A stretch of DNA of 64,000 bases, taken from positions 6,448,001-6,512,000 of the forward strand of contig NC_066296.1 in assembly GCF_905404315.1 (NCBI RefSeq). Reading direction: 5' to 3'. The notes under the pieces were generated by a model. That model did not search any database. It worked only from the letters and a program-made list of their open reading frames with translations, and was not told the DNA's origin. This DNA is from Leptidea sinapis (taxonomy: Eukaryota > Arthropoda > Insecta > Lepidoptera > Pieridae). This document shows positions 10,060-20,579 of the stretch, one piece after another; within the stretch, counting starts at the first letter, position 1; each line of letters starts with the position of its first letter. The position numbers and the translations under genes are program-made.

Positions 10060-11036
10060 ATGCGATATTTATATTCGAAACAAAATGAAGTGATATTTTA
10101 AACAAATAACTATAGTGCGATTAGTGATTTGTTATATTCGATATTTTTATTCGAAACAAAGTGAAGTGATATTTTAAACAAATAACTATAGTGCGATTAG
10201 TGATTTGTTATATTCGATATTTTTATTCGAAACAAAGTGAAGTGATATTTTAAACAAATAACTATAGTGCGATTAGTGATTTGTTATATTCGATATTTTT
10301 ATTCGAAACAAAGTGAAGTGATATTTTAAACAAATAACTATAGTGCGATTAGTGATTTGTTATATTCGATATTTTTATTCGAAACAAAGTGAAGTGATAT
10401 TTTTAACAAATAACTATAGTGCGATTAGTGATTTATTATATTCGATATTTTTATTCGAAACAAAGTGAAGTGATATTTTAAACAAATAACTATAGTGCGA
10501 TTAGTGATTTGTTATATTCGATATTTTTATTCGAAACAAAGTGAAGTGATAATTTAAACAAATAACTATAGTGCGATTAGTGATTTGTTATATTCGATAT
10601 TTTTATTCGAAACAAAGTGAAGTGATATTTTCAACAAATAACTATAGTGCGATTAGTGATTTGTTATATTCGATATTTTTATTCGAAACAAAGTGAAGTG
10701 ATACTTTAAACAAATAACTATACTGCGATTAGTGATTTGTTATATTTGATATTTTTATTCGAAACAAAGTGAAGTGATATTTTAAACAAATAACTATAGT
10801 GCGATTAGTGATTTGTTATATTCTATATTTTTGTTCGAAACAAAGTGAAGTGATACTTTAAACAAATAACTATACTGCGATTAGTGATTTGTTATATTTG
10901 ATATTTTTATTCGAAACAAAGTGAAGTGATATTTTAAACAAATAACTATAGTGCGATTAGTGATTTGTTATATTCTATATTTTTGTTCGAAACAAAGTGA
11001 AGTGATATTTTAAACAAATAACTATAGTGCGATTAG
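10060..11036. repeat. 76-bp minisatellite, 13 units
   Basis: The marker CGAAACAAA begins at 10076 and recurs every 76 bp through 10988 without a single insertion or deletion. The unit also contains GAAGTGATATTTTAAACAAA, AACTATAGTGCGATTAGTG and TTGTTATATTCGATATTT. The first unit is the most divergent (CAAAATG). Units near 10684/10760 and 10836/10912 form a duplicated dimer marked by ACTTTAAAC plus TACTGCG and by TCTATATTTTTGTTCG. The array lies in an intron of the minus-strand host gene. It is not a CRISPR array because there are no spacers. Confidence 0.97.
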
Positions 11037-11441
11037 ATAGTAAGTGACTTGTTATTGTTAATTTTAGTTTTCAAGTCGCTGTTTTATAAGGATGGTAATC
11101 GTAAAGCAAATGTATCTTGTAAATTGTTCAAGTGTGAATAAAAAATCGTTTAATATTATCTAAAAACATTTCTATTATATGCTACAATATGATAAAATAT
11201 TCAACTTCATTAACATTAACTTCAACCAATAACCAAATCTTGTACCAATAATACTTAATTCAATTTCAACAATTTCAACCAATAATATAGCGATATTTCT
11301 ATCAGTTATGTTTTAACTAATATAATACATTCAACATCAACCATTAACTAATATTTTCAACCAATAAAAATATCGATATATTTTTTTATCAGATAACTAT
11401 TAACTAATATATAATTTCAACCATTATTGACATCTATGATA

Positions 11442-13086
11442 CACACATCAAAAAAGTCTAAGCAACATGTACTAATTTAAATTTTAGGATGGTTTTTCAC
11501 ATTATAACCCATTTGTATTTTATTTTTAAAATAATATTTTAGAGTCCTATGATGTAAAAATAACAGCTGTAGGCTTTTTAAGTTCTTTTAATAACAAAAA
11601 TTAACAATATTAGAATATACTGCAGAAATTGAGGTGCATAAGCAGCTAAACATTTTTTCAACAAAATGATATTTCTAAAGAAAATGAATTTATTGTGAAA
11701 TAATATCATAATTTAAGACAAACTCCTCTGCTATTCAAAACTTGCCGGCAACGATTATTCATTGAATTAATGAGACTGTTTATGTCATCTTGCGGTATTC
11801 GCTCCCAATGGAATTATAGCAAATCCTTCAGCTGTTGGGTTGTTGTCACTCCGTCCAAGTCTTCAAAACACGCCTCTGAAGCATGTCCCATGCGTGCTCG
11901 ATGGGGTTGAGGTCTGGCGATTGTGCAGGCCAGAGAAATACCCGGACGTCCTCAGATGCCAACTATTGACTGGTTCGCCGAGCTGTATGTGAACGCGCAT
12001 TGTCATGCATTAACGTAAAATTGGAGCCAAAGGTTTGTGCAAATGGATGGACATAAGGTCTGAGAATATCCTCAACGTAATTTTCAGCGTTCATGTTTCC
12101 ATTTACAAAAACGAGCTCAGTTCGCCTGTTCTTCATAATACCCGCCCATACCATAACTGTTGAGCCGCTGTATGGATGAACTTCCTGAATGCACTTGATC
12201 CAGCCTCTCAGTATTTCCGGGCCGACGGCACACTCGCACCATTCTTGTATCAGGCCTTAACCCGAATCACGACTGATCGGACAACATAATTTTATGCCGT
12301 TGTTCGTGAGTCCATGTTCTGCGTTCTCTACACCATTCATTTCGACGAGCGCGATTCCCGTGACGTATCGGTGGGCACCTAATTGGGCGTCGAGCTCTTA
12401 GGCCGTACTCATGCAGTCGATTTCGTACAGTTTGGGGACTTACATCGTACATCAACACCACTTGAATTTTGTAGCCTCAAACTTATCTCTCGAGCGGTTA
12501 ACATCGGCTGGCGTCCTTCAGTCAGTTGTATGTACCGGTGTAGCCGAGTGGTGATACTCCTTTTACGGCCTGAATGCGCGTTCCCTTGTATTATTGTAGC
12601 GCTGCCAAAGACGACAAATAACACTTCTATGCCAAGTGCCTAGAATGCCTACTCGTATGAAAAAAATTAATGCCTGCGAAAAAAACTAGAATGCCAAAAT
12701 GCCGAGATACCTGAGATTGATTACTTCCCGCTTGCAACATCCCTACAGCTCTTGCATTTCATTTGCCGTCAAATGACGTCGCTCCATGACGTAAATAATA
12801 TCTAACAATTCAATTTTCTCGCTAACTTTAATGGTTGGTAAAATTATAAAATCAATACTAAACGTAGCAATAAAAACGCACTTAAATTCAAACAAATTCC
12901 CTTTCATTTAATTTTATGAAAAAAACAATACATGATCGAATTTTTTTTACAACCTGCCAGTATGTCATCAATAACAAAAAAGTTTACATACCTATGCGCT
13001 TTGAGTGTATAAAGTATTAGAAATTATATAATATTAATGGTAAATTTGTAATATCATGCATGTTGCTTAGACTTTGTTGATGTGTG
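11442..13086 (-). mobile_element. Decayed Tc1/mariner element with both terminal repeats
   Basis: Flanked by TA (11440-11441 and 13087-13088). The left end reads CACACATCAAAAAAGTCTAA and the right end in reverse complement CACACATCAACAAAGTCTAA; similarity continues through GCAACATG. The element is 1645 bp long and encloses a broken transposase. Both ends survive, so it may still be recognisable by a related active enzyme. Confidence 0.85.
11730..12624 (-). pseudogene. Tc1-type transposase pseudogene
   Basis: Protein similarity is spread over three frames on the minus strand. The N-terminal part (12624-12409) has ARE-type helix-turn-helix text. The middle part (12461-12267) reads SPQTVRNRLHEYGLRARRP and ERRTWTHEQ. 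A later part (12154-11963) reads MVWAGIMKNRRTELV and FTLMHDNARSHTAR with the second catalytic Asp. Near 11890-11910 a further frame reads PDLNPIEHAWD with the third acidic residue. The first catalytic Asp region near 12270 reads IMLSDQS, so D is kept but ES is not. At least two frameshifts make it non-functional. Confidence 0.88.
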
Positions 13087-13360
13087 TATTATGGCGTAAC
13101 AACGCCACATAAAATTTTATCAATATAAAAACATCTTAAAATACTAAATTAAAAGAAAAAGAAATAGTTAAAAAAATAGCACTGTATGATTGAAAATAAT
13201 TAAAAACATTGTGCGGCTTGTAATTAATTACTAATAGGAACTTGCTCAGTATTCAGTTTACGTTTTTAAACTTTTATCATCGCGGAACTTTAATATTGTA
13301 ATAATTAAAGCCGGTACCAACGACTGGACCAAAAACAATTTTAATAGCGAGGATTGGTTT

Positions 13361-13668
13361 TTACCAGTGGGTGCCTCCTTTGCACGGGATGCCGGCTAGA
13401 TTATGGGTACCACAACGGTGCTTATTTCAGCCGTGAAGCAGTAATATGTAAGCATTACTGTAATTCGGTTTATAGGGCGCCGTAGCAAGTGAAATTACTG
13501 GGCAAATGAGACTTAACATCTTATGTCTCAGGGTGACGAGCGCAGTTGTAGTGCCGCTCAGAATTTTTGGGGTTTTTCAAGAATCCACTGCATTGTGATG
13601 GGCAGGGCGTATCAATTACCATCAGCTGAGCGTCCTTCTCGTCTCGTCCCTTATTTTCATAAAAAAGA
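13361..13668 (-). repeat. R300 family, full-length copy
   Basis: Reverse orientation: ACCAGTGGGTGCCTCCTTTG at the left, TGATGGGCAGGGCGTATCAA and CGTCCCTTATTTTCATAAAA at the right. The hairpin strand TAGTGCCGCTCAGAATTTTT is present but the opposite strand is altered here. Confidence 0.75.
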
Positions 13669-13718
13669 GACTAGCACAAACATGGAATCCCGTGGTCTCA
13701 CTCTGTAGTACAAATGCA

Positions 13719-13925
13719 ACAAAAAGGCCCGAAAGTTTAAACGTCGTTAGTAGTGTGTGTCGTGAATTAGGGAATCAAAGACCAAAACGAATTAGGCGCC
13801 ACGTGGACAGATTGATGTACTATTAGTGTCAACTGTCATTGTGTCAAGAGTTTCTGGCCGCCCTGAGTCCCGCCGCGACCACGAGTGATGCAATTGGACC
13901 GAAATATCGGCACCAAATTAATAAA
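13719..13925 (-). repeat. Right arm of the 5.4-kb-spaced inverted repeat
   Basis: Reverse-complement partner of 8161-8352. It joins R300 through a segment (about 13669-13718) containing GAGACTAGCACAAACATGG. Part of that segment (GTTTGTGCTAGTCT) is also seen before the second unit of the 293-bp duplication, so the two sites share one ancestral arrangement. Confidence 0.75.
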
Positions 13926-14422
13926 ATATATATCGTGAGTACGCGTCATAATAATAATTATATTACTGCTTGATCTATGTTTCGCTTACTTCTGTTACAA
14001 GATAATTAAATGTGATATTGAAGATTATTTCGCACGAATGATGAATTCCAATGAAACAGTTCCATTTCGGCCTCAATAAACAGTAACCCTTCGCTACCTT
14101 CCAGAAATGATTCAAATAAACAGACGAACTTCTCCCATTAAACATCTGGCTTATAAATAAAGTGGCTGAAATATTGAAAGGGTACTCCGAATATATGGCC
14201 ATCATGCAGCGTTTGAGGAGTTTATGAGAATTTTATGGCTAAGTGAAAAGGTTACGATTGCTCGTTACGAAATTTATCGACAAATTTTTTATGGATTCCG
14301 TGATTGTAATGAATAATTTCTTCGATATCATAAGATCCGTTCATCGCCAGGTAATGAATACAATTGGGTTATGAATTATTATAATTAAAATATTTTATAA
14401 TTAGATAATTTATATTCTTTCG
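13926..14422. other. Intron sequence, nothing recognised
   Basis: AT-rich sequence within the large third intron of the host gene. A 76-codon minus-strand frame at 13975-14205 has neither domain nor splice sites and is not called. Confidence 0.4.
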
Positions 14423-14552
14423 ATCTATTTTGAGCAATTCCATTTCGAAATCGCGAGTTTAAGACGTAGCTTGTCACCCACACAAAAATAATATTCCTGG
14501 CCTGTTTTTATCGGTTGTCTGACAGCAAGAGAGTATCTAGACGTATAAATTT
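14423..14552 (-). repeat. M1 element, half copy
   Basis: Contains TCTATTTTGAGCAATT, AAATCGCGAGTTTAAGACGT and TATCTAGACGTATAAAT. The left terminal repeat is missing. Confidence 0.65.
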
Positions 14553-14809
14553 TTAAAGTTATTTCGTTCATCGACCAAAAAACACTCAAAAATTACTTGT
14601 CAAACGGCATGTCCCTTTGTATATCATTGGAACTTCTATCGTATGTTATACGATACAGAGCTGATTAAAAGTTTGTCCTAATGTGTATTAAATTTTTGAT
14701 TTCTAAGCCTATAGTCATGATTAAGATTAAATTACTGTATTGGGGTCTTCAAGCAAAGATCTCCGGTCTCCGACTGCGCGCATAGGAGCCACTTGCGAAT
14801 TTATCTCGT

Positions 14810-15222
14810 CGTTTTAAATTCAAGTTCAAATATTTTTACTCAAAATAGGATATGATATCACTTATTGAAAGTCAAAAAATACTACTCCTTTGAAAAAGTA
14901 TGCCTCAGACCTAAGACGAACGGAAGAAGCTCAGCAGACTTGTTTTTGTTAAATAAAAAAAACGTGCAACAGAAATTATTATTTAATAGCCTGCGGGCGG
15001 TCGCTTCATTCCCAATCTGTGGTGTCAATAAGAAATCATTTATGTAACATAATTCAGGCCGTAAAAGGAGTATAAGTCACAATTTACCACACAATTTTTG
15101 AATTTCATAATACATTTATTTAGAACATTTTCTGGGATCTTGTTGTAAAAGCATATACACCGCCCCACAAAAGACTTACTAAATCGACTTAGCCGAGTAG
15201 TAGGCATTTTTAAGATCGATAT
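14810..15222 (-). mobile_element. LINE-C 3' fragment beside host exon 3
   Basis: In reverse complement it begins only a few bases after the exon 3 donor and carries the coding tail (TTRLSRFSKSFVGRCICFYN, residues of a reverse-transcriptase C-terminal region), then the LINE-C 3' UTR ending near AAATTCAAGTTCAAATATTT. It has the same orientation as the host gene, so it could be transcribed inside the intron. Confidence 0.75.
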
Positions 15223-15225
15223 TAC

Positions 15226-15357
15226 CTTTACGAATGCAGTGGCTAAGTCCTGAGGTCCGGAAGCAGCTGCTGGTCTCAGTGTGAGAGCGTAGTCTCCAGC
15301 TTGTCCAAACAACTCACATCGAAGAGTCATGGTCCTTCGGCCAGGGAATCCATGCAT
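15226..15357 (-). CDS. THSD1-like gene, exon 3
   Basis: A 132-bp exon of 44 codons, phase 0 at both ends. On the minus strand the acceptor is AAATTATTGACAG and the donor is GTAATATCG. It encodes residues 223-266, beginning MHGFPGRRTMTLRCELFGQA and ending DLATAFVK, with one cysteine (236). The text Cys-x-Leu-x-x-x-Ala-Gly-Asp-Tyr-Ala-Leu looks like the C-terminal strand of an Ig-like fold. Exon 2 ends at a codon boundary and this exon starts at one, as does exon 4, so all three join without altering the frame. A LINE-C fragment follows the donor and keeps the frame open beyond it by chance. Confidence 0.78.
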
Positions 15358-15459
15358 CTGTCAATAATTTGTAGTTTTTATTTGGCGTTGACTTGCATCA
15401 CGTATTGGATAAAGGAGGATTCATCCATGTTGGGTATCATATTATGTCTATTATAAATT

Positions 15460-15565
15460 ATGTTTTTGAAGTTATGCATCTTTAGGCACAGCAACACAAA
15501 AGTAACAGGTTGAAGGTGGTTGCTAAAATTTTCTGACGTTTGCGACATTTGTTATTTTTTTAAGA
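15460..15565. repeat. Unclassified short repeat
   Basis: Shares TTTTTGAAGTTATGCATCTTTAGGCAC-like text and CTAAAATTTTCTGACGTTTG with 55910-56060. In both, a pyrimidine-rich segment follows. Probably a MITE family. Confidence 0.5.
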
Positions 15566-15574
15566 AAAAGGAGG

Positions 15575-15800
15575 ACAAACGAGATCACCGCCGCCTACAT
15601 TCACTTGCAATACCAGATGAATCACAGGAGCGTTGCCGGCCGTTAAGGAAGGTGTACGCGCTTATTTTGAAGGTACCCATGGTATCGTCCCGGAAACACC
15701 GTACAAGTAAGCTCATTCCACAGCTTTGTAATATGTCCAAGTGTAAATGCTGCCAGTTTTCTTGATACACTTCCCCGTAATGATAGTTTAAATTTAATGT
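15575..15800 (-). mobile_element. LINE-A 3' fragment
   Basis: Matches the 3' end of the LINE at 57598-60250: GAGGACAAACGAG, CACAGGAGCGTTGCCGGCC, AAGGTACCCATGG and ACACCGTACAAG. 5'-truncated, within intron 2-3 of the host gene. Confidence 0.7.
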
Positions 15801-16262
15801 AATCATAGTATTGTAAATATAAAATTACTAATACATTTTTTTACGCTAGCTCAATACATTTTAAATCTAATAGCTTTACTCAAATCTATGTTGAAAATAT
15901 TATCAAATTCATTTCAAAAACCGTACCTTTCTTACATACACTTGTCTGTCCAGACCGTTTTCAAAAATTACTCATGAGAAGATTATCATCTTCAATTTCA
16001 ACTTCGAAAAAAAAACTAACTATTCTTGAAAGTGTGAAAAGGTCAAATTGTAATTTATAATATAGAACTAAACGTAATAAAAATATATTTAATATAAATA
16101 AAACTCCTGAATGGCTGTGATCAACCAGCATTTGTCATATTATTTCACAAAACTTGTAACTTATGTTTCTTTTTAAGAGCTTTTCTGTTTGACGGGCTTT
16201 CGAATTTCACTTAGGTTGACAATAAATAACATGTTTTATATGGAATAAAATCTTGATGGATC
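15801..16262. other. Intron sequence, nothing recognised
   Basis: AT-rich host intron sequence between two LINE fragments, without a supported feature. Confidence 0.4.
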
Positions 16263-16770
16263 TTCTTGTATTATGATTTTGTCAAATTCAAATTCAAATT
16301 CAAATATTTTAATTCAAAATAGGATGTGACATCACTTATTGAAAGTCAAAAACTACCACCCATTCCAAAATGAATGCCTCAGATCTGAGAAGAATGGGCG
16401 CAACAAACTCAGCGGGCTTTTTTTCATCGAAAACATATGTTTACAAAGTAATATTGTACAATTAAACTTATTATTTAATAGCCTCAGGGCAGTCACTCCA
16501 TTCCCAATCTGTGGTATCATTAAGAAAGTCATTTATGTTATAGTAACCTTTACCACACGAACGTTTTTTAACAATTCTTTTGAATAACGTAATACTTTTA
16601 TTTTGAACATTTTCTGGGATCTTCAAGCATATACATCGCCCCACAAAAGACTTACTAACTCGACTTAGCCGAGTAGTAGGCATTATAAGTTTATGTCTGT
16701 TCCTGATGTTAACAGTATGGTTATGACAGTTTCTGGCAAATTCACTTATGTGCCTATGAACATACATTAA
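16263..16770 (-). mobile_element. LINE-C 3' end with coding tail
   Basis: The best LINE-C copy. In reverse complement the frame 16767-16471 reads HISEFARNCHNHTVNIRNRH, TTRLSRVSKSFVGRCICL and YYNINDFLNDTTDWEWSDC, the extreme C-terminal region that follows the reverse transcriptase in a non-LTR element. A 3' UTR follows, ending with the CAAATTCAAATTCAAATATT run. Everything upstream is missing. Same strand as the host gene. Confidence 0.72.
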
Positions 16771-16784
16771 TAATATAATAATAA

Positions 16785-17000
16785 TTAAATTTAAGAACTC
16801 TTAAACAAATTATGTTGCCCCAAATTAGGCATAGCCTGTACTACGGTTGCAAGACAACGATATATTGAACTACTTACGTACATACATAAATATATATAAA
16901 CATCCATGACTCGGAAACAAACATTCATACTCATCATATATCAGACCTCTAGCTCAGTAGGCAGGGTCACAGTCTAACCACTGGGCTATAGGGGTCGTCA
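16785..17000 (-). repeat. tRNA-derived SINE (SINE-1)
   Basis: Contains TTATGTTGCCCCAAATTAGG, ATATATAAACATCCATGACT and CGGAAACAAACATTCATACT, then a decayed tRNA-like head read on the minus strand (GACCCCTATAGCCCAGTGG). Better heads are in the copies at 27800 and 49625. Located just downstream of host exon 2. Confidence 0.7.
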
Positions 17001-17046
17001 AAGATTTTATTTTGTTTTGTATTAATAAATAATATTTGGAACCAAC

Positions 17047-17663
17047 CTGTTCGGAATACAAGACGTGGGCGTGCGAGCTGGTATTTCTACCATCACACAG
17101 CACAGCCCCACCGCTGGAATGTCCGCAGTAAAGCAACTCCAACCAAAAATCTGCTCCAGTTTCAACTGGGGTACAAACAACTTTGGGAAACTCGAGTATA
17201 GCCGTCACTTGTCTCTCCGGATACGTTTGAATTTGTTCAGGAGTCACATCCAAATTAGCTGTCGGCCACAGAACGTCAAACTTCCACGACTTAACAACAC
17301 TATCACCGGTTTCCATAATACCTCCTTCCGTTAAGTCCCTTTTGACTTTAGCAGTGAAGTTATATTCGAGGAATTCTTTATCGGCGACTAGTTCGAGGTA
17401 GTATATGCCTCCCCTTGAAAAGTAGCCGCATGGTATCGTCATTCGGCTTTCGGCATCTAGAGCGAGAGGCATTGTGGCTAGAAGAGTACGGCCTTCGTCG
17501 TCTTCTCGCGCGATCCGAGCCCGTAAACTGGCATCGGAGACGCCGCGAACGAAGATATGTACATCTCCTCCGAGTGCTACCAGCGTGGTAGGTATTTCCA
17601 CCCATACTTGGCTTAGGTCAACTCGCTCTTCGCTAGTGTATGGATTTGCAAAATACGTGGCAC
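17047..17663 (-). CDS. THSD1-like gene, exon 2 (main ectodomain)
   Basis: A 617-bp exon. On the minus strand the acceptor is GTAGCTATTTTTGCAG and the donor is GAACAG followed by GTTGGTTCC. The first two bases (GT) complete the glycine codon split with exon 1; the exon ends on a codon boundary. It encodes residues 17-222, starting GATYFANPYTSEERVDLSQV. Features seen: strand-rich text VEIPTTLVALGGDVHIFVRG, a cysteine in IPCGYFSRGGIYYLEL (95), a linker with FDVLWPTANLD, cysteines 180 (VVCTP), 196 and 206 (LLYCGHSSGGAVLCDG), and N-glycosylation sequons NFT (118) and NTS (210). This pattern of two Ig-like domains recalls the N-terminal part of THSD1, a single-pass surface protein with a thrombospondin type-1 repeat. 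That identity is inference; the exon being host coding sequence is well supported by length, GC content and splice sites. Confidence 0.82.
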
Positions 17664-17924
17664 CTGCAAAAATAGCTACTGTTAGTTTGTTTGGCCATAC
17701 GTCTCAACGCATGTGAAACGAAAGCGACTGCCATTGGACATTTGCAATGCCAGAAGTCATGAAGATATCTTAAACTGGCAATACAAATTAAGGGCATACA
17801 TTTAAAATAAATATTAATGGCGTTAGCGTGTGTTAACCGCGTAGTAACTCCTTCCACTCAAATGCCAGGTGAATGAAATAAAAAAGCAAGTCTCTAAACC
17901 CCTCCAATAGAAATAACTCGAACC
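17664..17924. other. Intron 1, proximal part
   Basis: Sequence directly upstream of exon 2 on the minus strand. Open frames here are antisense or chance frames. No repeat recognised before the LINE-A fragment. Confidence 0.4.
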
Positions 17925-18352
17925 ATTTGACCGCGTGCAACACAGAGCTGCTTAAATTGTAGGGACCCAGTTCTTTGTGAACGGTGCGGTCACTTGGCGT
18001 TGTGTAGAGACGTCGCTTCATTGAATGTTCCGAAGAGCTGCGTGACCTGATTCCTTCGCACAACACGCCACATCTTATGAAATCATCCCTACCACCTGGA
18101 TGTATAGCGTTCCTCCACAGTGCGGTTTTCACGGATCTTTCTTCCACGTAAAACCAAGCTATGGAATGAGCTTCCTCGTGCGATGTTTCAAGGACAAAGC
18201 GCCATGGGTATCTTCAATAAAAACCCGTTCACCTTTCTAAAAGGCCCGCAACGCTGCTGTGATTCCTCTGGTGTTGCAGGAGAATGTGGGAGGCGGTGAT
18301 CACTTAACATCAGGTGACACGTACTATCGTTTGTCCTCCTCTTCTATAAAAA
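17925..18352 (+). mobile_element. LINE-A 3' fragment with internal deletion
   Basis: Plus-strand copy of the LINE-A C-terminal coding region and 3' end: CATTTGACCGCGTGCAAC, CACTTGGCGTTGTG, AGACGTCGCTTCATTG, then TCCGAAGAGCTG after a deletion, and TCTGGTGTTGCAGGAGAATG before the poly-A-like end CCTCTTCTATAAAAAAA. It lies antisense to the host gene. Confidence 0.75.
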
Positions 18353-19084
18353 AATCTATCGAGAAGATTTAGGTCGACAGAGTTTTGGTTCTTCTTATAT
18401 TTTAACTATTATAGTCAAAGTGAAATTCAAAGCCAAATAAACTTTATTCAATCAGGCTAACACTGCGGATTTTTGAGAAAAAAATTAATACAAAAATAAC
18501 ACTATAAGATACACACGACTATCTGTCTCCTTTTTGAAGTTGGTTAAAACATTTGTAAGTCTCCCAGTAAATTGTGGTTTATACGATAAACCATTATTAA
18601 GTAATAGTATTTTTTTTTTAAATCCATTCTTAATAATGATTTTCTTGTGACTCTCATTCCAGTGTATGGCGAATAGGCAGTAATTTTATAGAAATATTAT
18701 AAAGTATAAAATAATGGAGTAAAGTTTATTTGGCTTTGACTTTTACTTTGACAAATGATCCGCAAACAGGCTATGTGATATTATATTATGTACGATATAT
18801 TTTCAAAGTTAATTAGTAAGAAAAAAACAATTTCATAAAATCCATTTGTCTCAAAACTTGCTATCGGGCGATACTAATGAACCGTGAAACCGTTACGAGG
18901 CATGGATTAATGGTTTCCATAATATTGGCTACAGATTACCAGGAAATGTTAATTACAGTATCAACTTGAGACTCAAGGGAATAAACAAACAAAGTAGGCT
19001 TCTTTCCTAAAATACCGAAATTTATAATATCTTTATTTATATTTTCATAAACACGGAAAGAACAGGTTTATAATTCGGGCGTGT
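18353..19084. other. Intron 1 sequence; trace of another LINE tail
   Basis: 18420-18475 (AAATAAACTTTATTCAATCA) looks like the 3' end of a further LINE, and 18540-18680 may be its decayed upstream part. The remainder is AT-rich and unrecognised. Confidence 0.3.
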
Positions 19085-19086
19085 AG

Positions 19087-19397
19087 CTGTTATAATAGAG
19101 TAATATCCGGACGACCGAGCCTTGCTCGGATTTTTAAGAATGTACAAAACTGGAACAAAAAAAAAACTAATAGGTCATCTGGATTCGAACCGGGGTCTTC
19201 TGCTTTCCGGATCACCCAATGTCCCATCTGAGTCTAGTCTGTATATAGTGGTGAAATTTACCTTTGTATTCTAATGTTATTGTAGCTGTTTCTCATTAAA
19301 ACATGGAAAAAAACTGAACGATTGAACGATTTATCGCCCCCGAAATCCCCTGTATACTAAATTTTATGAAAATCGTTGGAGCTGTTTCCGAGATTCA
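19087..19397 (-). repeat. tRNA-derived SINE (SINE-2)
   Basis: Order: GACCGAGCCTTGCTCGGATT, then TCATCTGGATTCGAACCGGG (B-box in reverse complement), CCCATCTGAGTCTAG (A-box region), a body with CGATTTATCGCCCCCGAAAT, and AATCGTTGGAGCTGTTTCCG. Shared with 60795-61110 and 1610-1767. Confidence 0.65.
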
Positions 19398-19990
19398 GAT
19401 TATCACTACATACACAAGTCGCTTTCTCTGTCCCTATATCCCTATATATGTATGCTTTAAAACTTAAAACTTTAAATCTTTAACACTTCGCAACGGATTT
19501 TGATGCGGTTTTTTTAATAGATAAAGTGATTGAAGAGGATGGTTTATATGTACAATAACATCCATTAAATAGTGGAGAAATACTGTTAATTTTGAGGTTT
19601 CTAATGTGAATGTCGTAAATAATAACATTTTTTCCGCTTACATTGCAATGGCTGAACCCTACGAGATTTGTCAAAATAATGTACTAAGTATTGTACACAT
19701 TGAAAAGGTCTACAGAAAACTCATCTATGGTATGTATGGTGTCTATCTCTTATGGATATCCTACAATAACATTTTTTTGTCATTTACTTTTTATGACAAA
19801 TAATGGCTGATTTTCGAAGCGATTTTAACCGCATTTTTAACAGCATTAATTCTTATCTAATTATACCTTAAATACATTGTTGATTTAATATAGATCTATA
19901 CGGCCCTTTATAGTATATGATTTAGATAAATATTTTCGAAGATATTACAGATTTAAAAATTGCGGGACGTAGCGTTTGCGGCGGTTCCGG
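19398..19990. repeat. Unclassified repeat X, uninterrupted copy
   Basis: Contains GTCGCTTTCTCTGTCCCTAT, GCAACGGATTTTGATGCGGT, AATAGATAAAGTGATTGAAG and TAACATCCATTAAATAGTGG. At 57480-57597 plus 60251-60480 the same repeat is split by LINE-A. It ends near a short run of CCGG units. Two frames of about 65 codons are not conserved in the other copy. Confidence 0.65.
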
Positions 19991-20579
19991 CCGGCCGGCC
20001 GGCCTATAAATAGCGAGTTGGAGGCCGCGGTTCTCCCTATTTTTTTCAGTGAATGACATAGGCTATATATTTTATACCCGTCCGAAGCCGGAGCGGGCCG
20101 CTAATATACATATATACAAGAATTGCTCGTTTCAAGATATAAAATACAGTCATATTGACATATTTCATGAAAAGTAAAATATTTTCAGATCGCTAGTTTG
20201 TGATAATTTAAAGCAATTACTGATTTTTTTTAAACCCCATTCTTATATTTTTTTTAATCCTTAACTCATTGTAACCAATTCATTGTAGTACCTATTGTAT
20301 AATAGAAGTGTGTAGTATTGTGTAACTTATATAGCTTGTTATTATTTGTATTACTTTTTATTTGATTTGTGATTTTTATCTTACCGTTGGTTACCGTTTA
20401 ACTAAAAGTGTCGTATAATTGTTGGAAACTTCACTGGTGAAAGTGTAAGATTTAAGATCTGTTAACATTTATCATAATACTATTTGTTTCATGATACATG
20501 AATGAATAAAAAGAAATATTTTCTCTTATTCGTTCTATTTCTATATACATTAAACACTTACTAATATAAATTTTTGCTC

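Larger units (their letters stand above)
9623..13100. mobile_element. Possible composite element holding minisatellite and Tc1
   Basis: The left border GTAACGCCATAATA (9623-9636) is repeated inverted at 13087-13100 with one mismatch. Between them lie AT-rich arms with many copies of TTCAACCAATAA-like motifs on both sides of the 76-bp array, and the Tc1 element that abuts the right border. Direct repeats of 48 bp lie outside. No transposase of its own is visible, so a non-autonomous element is only an inference. Confidence 0.35.

Noticed and set aside
10060..11036. Regular array resembling a CRISPR
   Set aside because: The units are contiguous 76-bp repeats without spacers, in an insect intron; it is a minisatellite.
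13975..14205. 76-codon minus-strand frame in the host intron
   Set aside because: Considered as a host exon, but it lacks AG/GT borders in the right phase and does not fit between exons 3 and 4.
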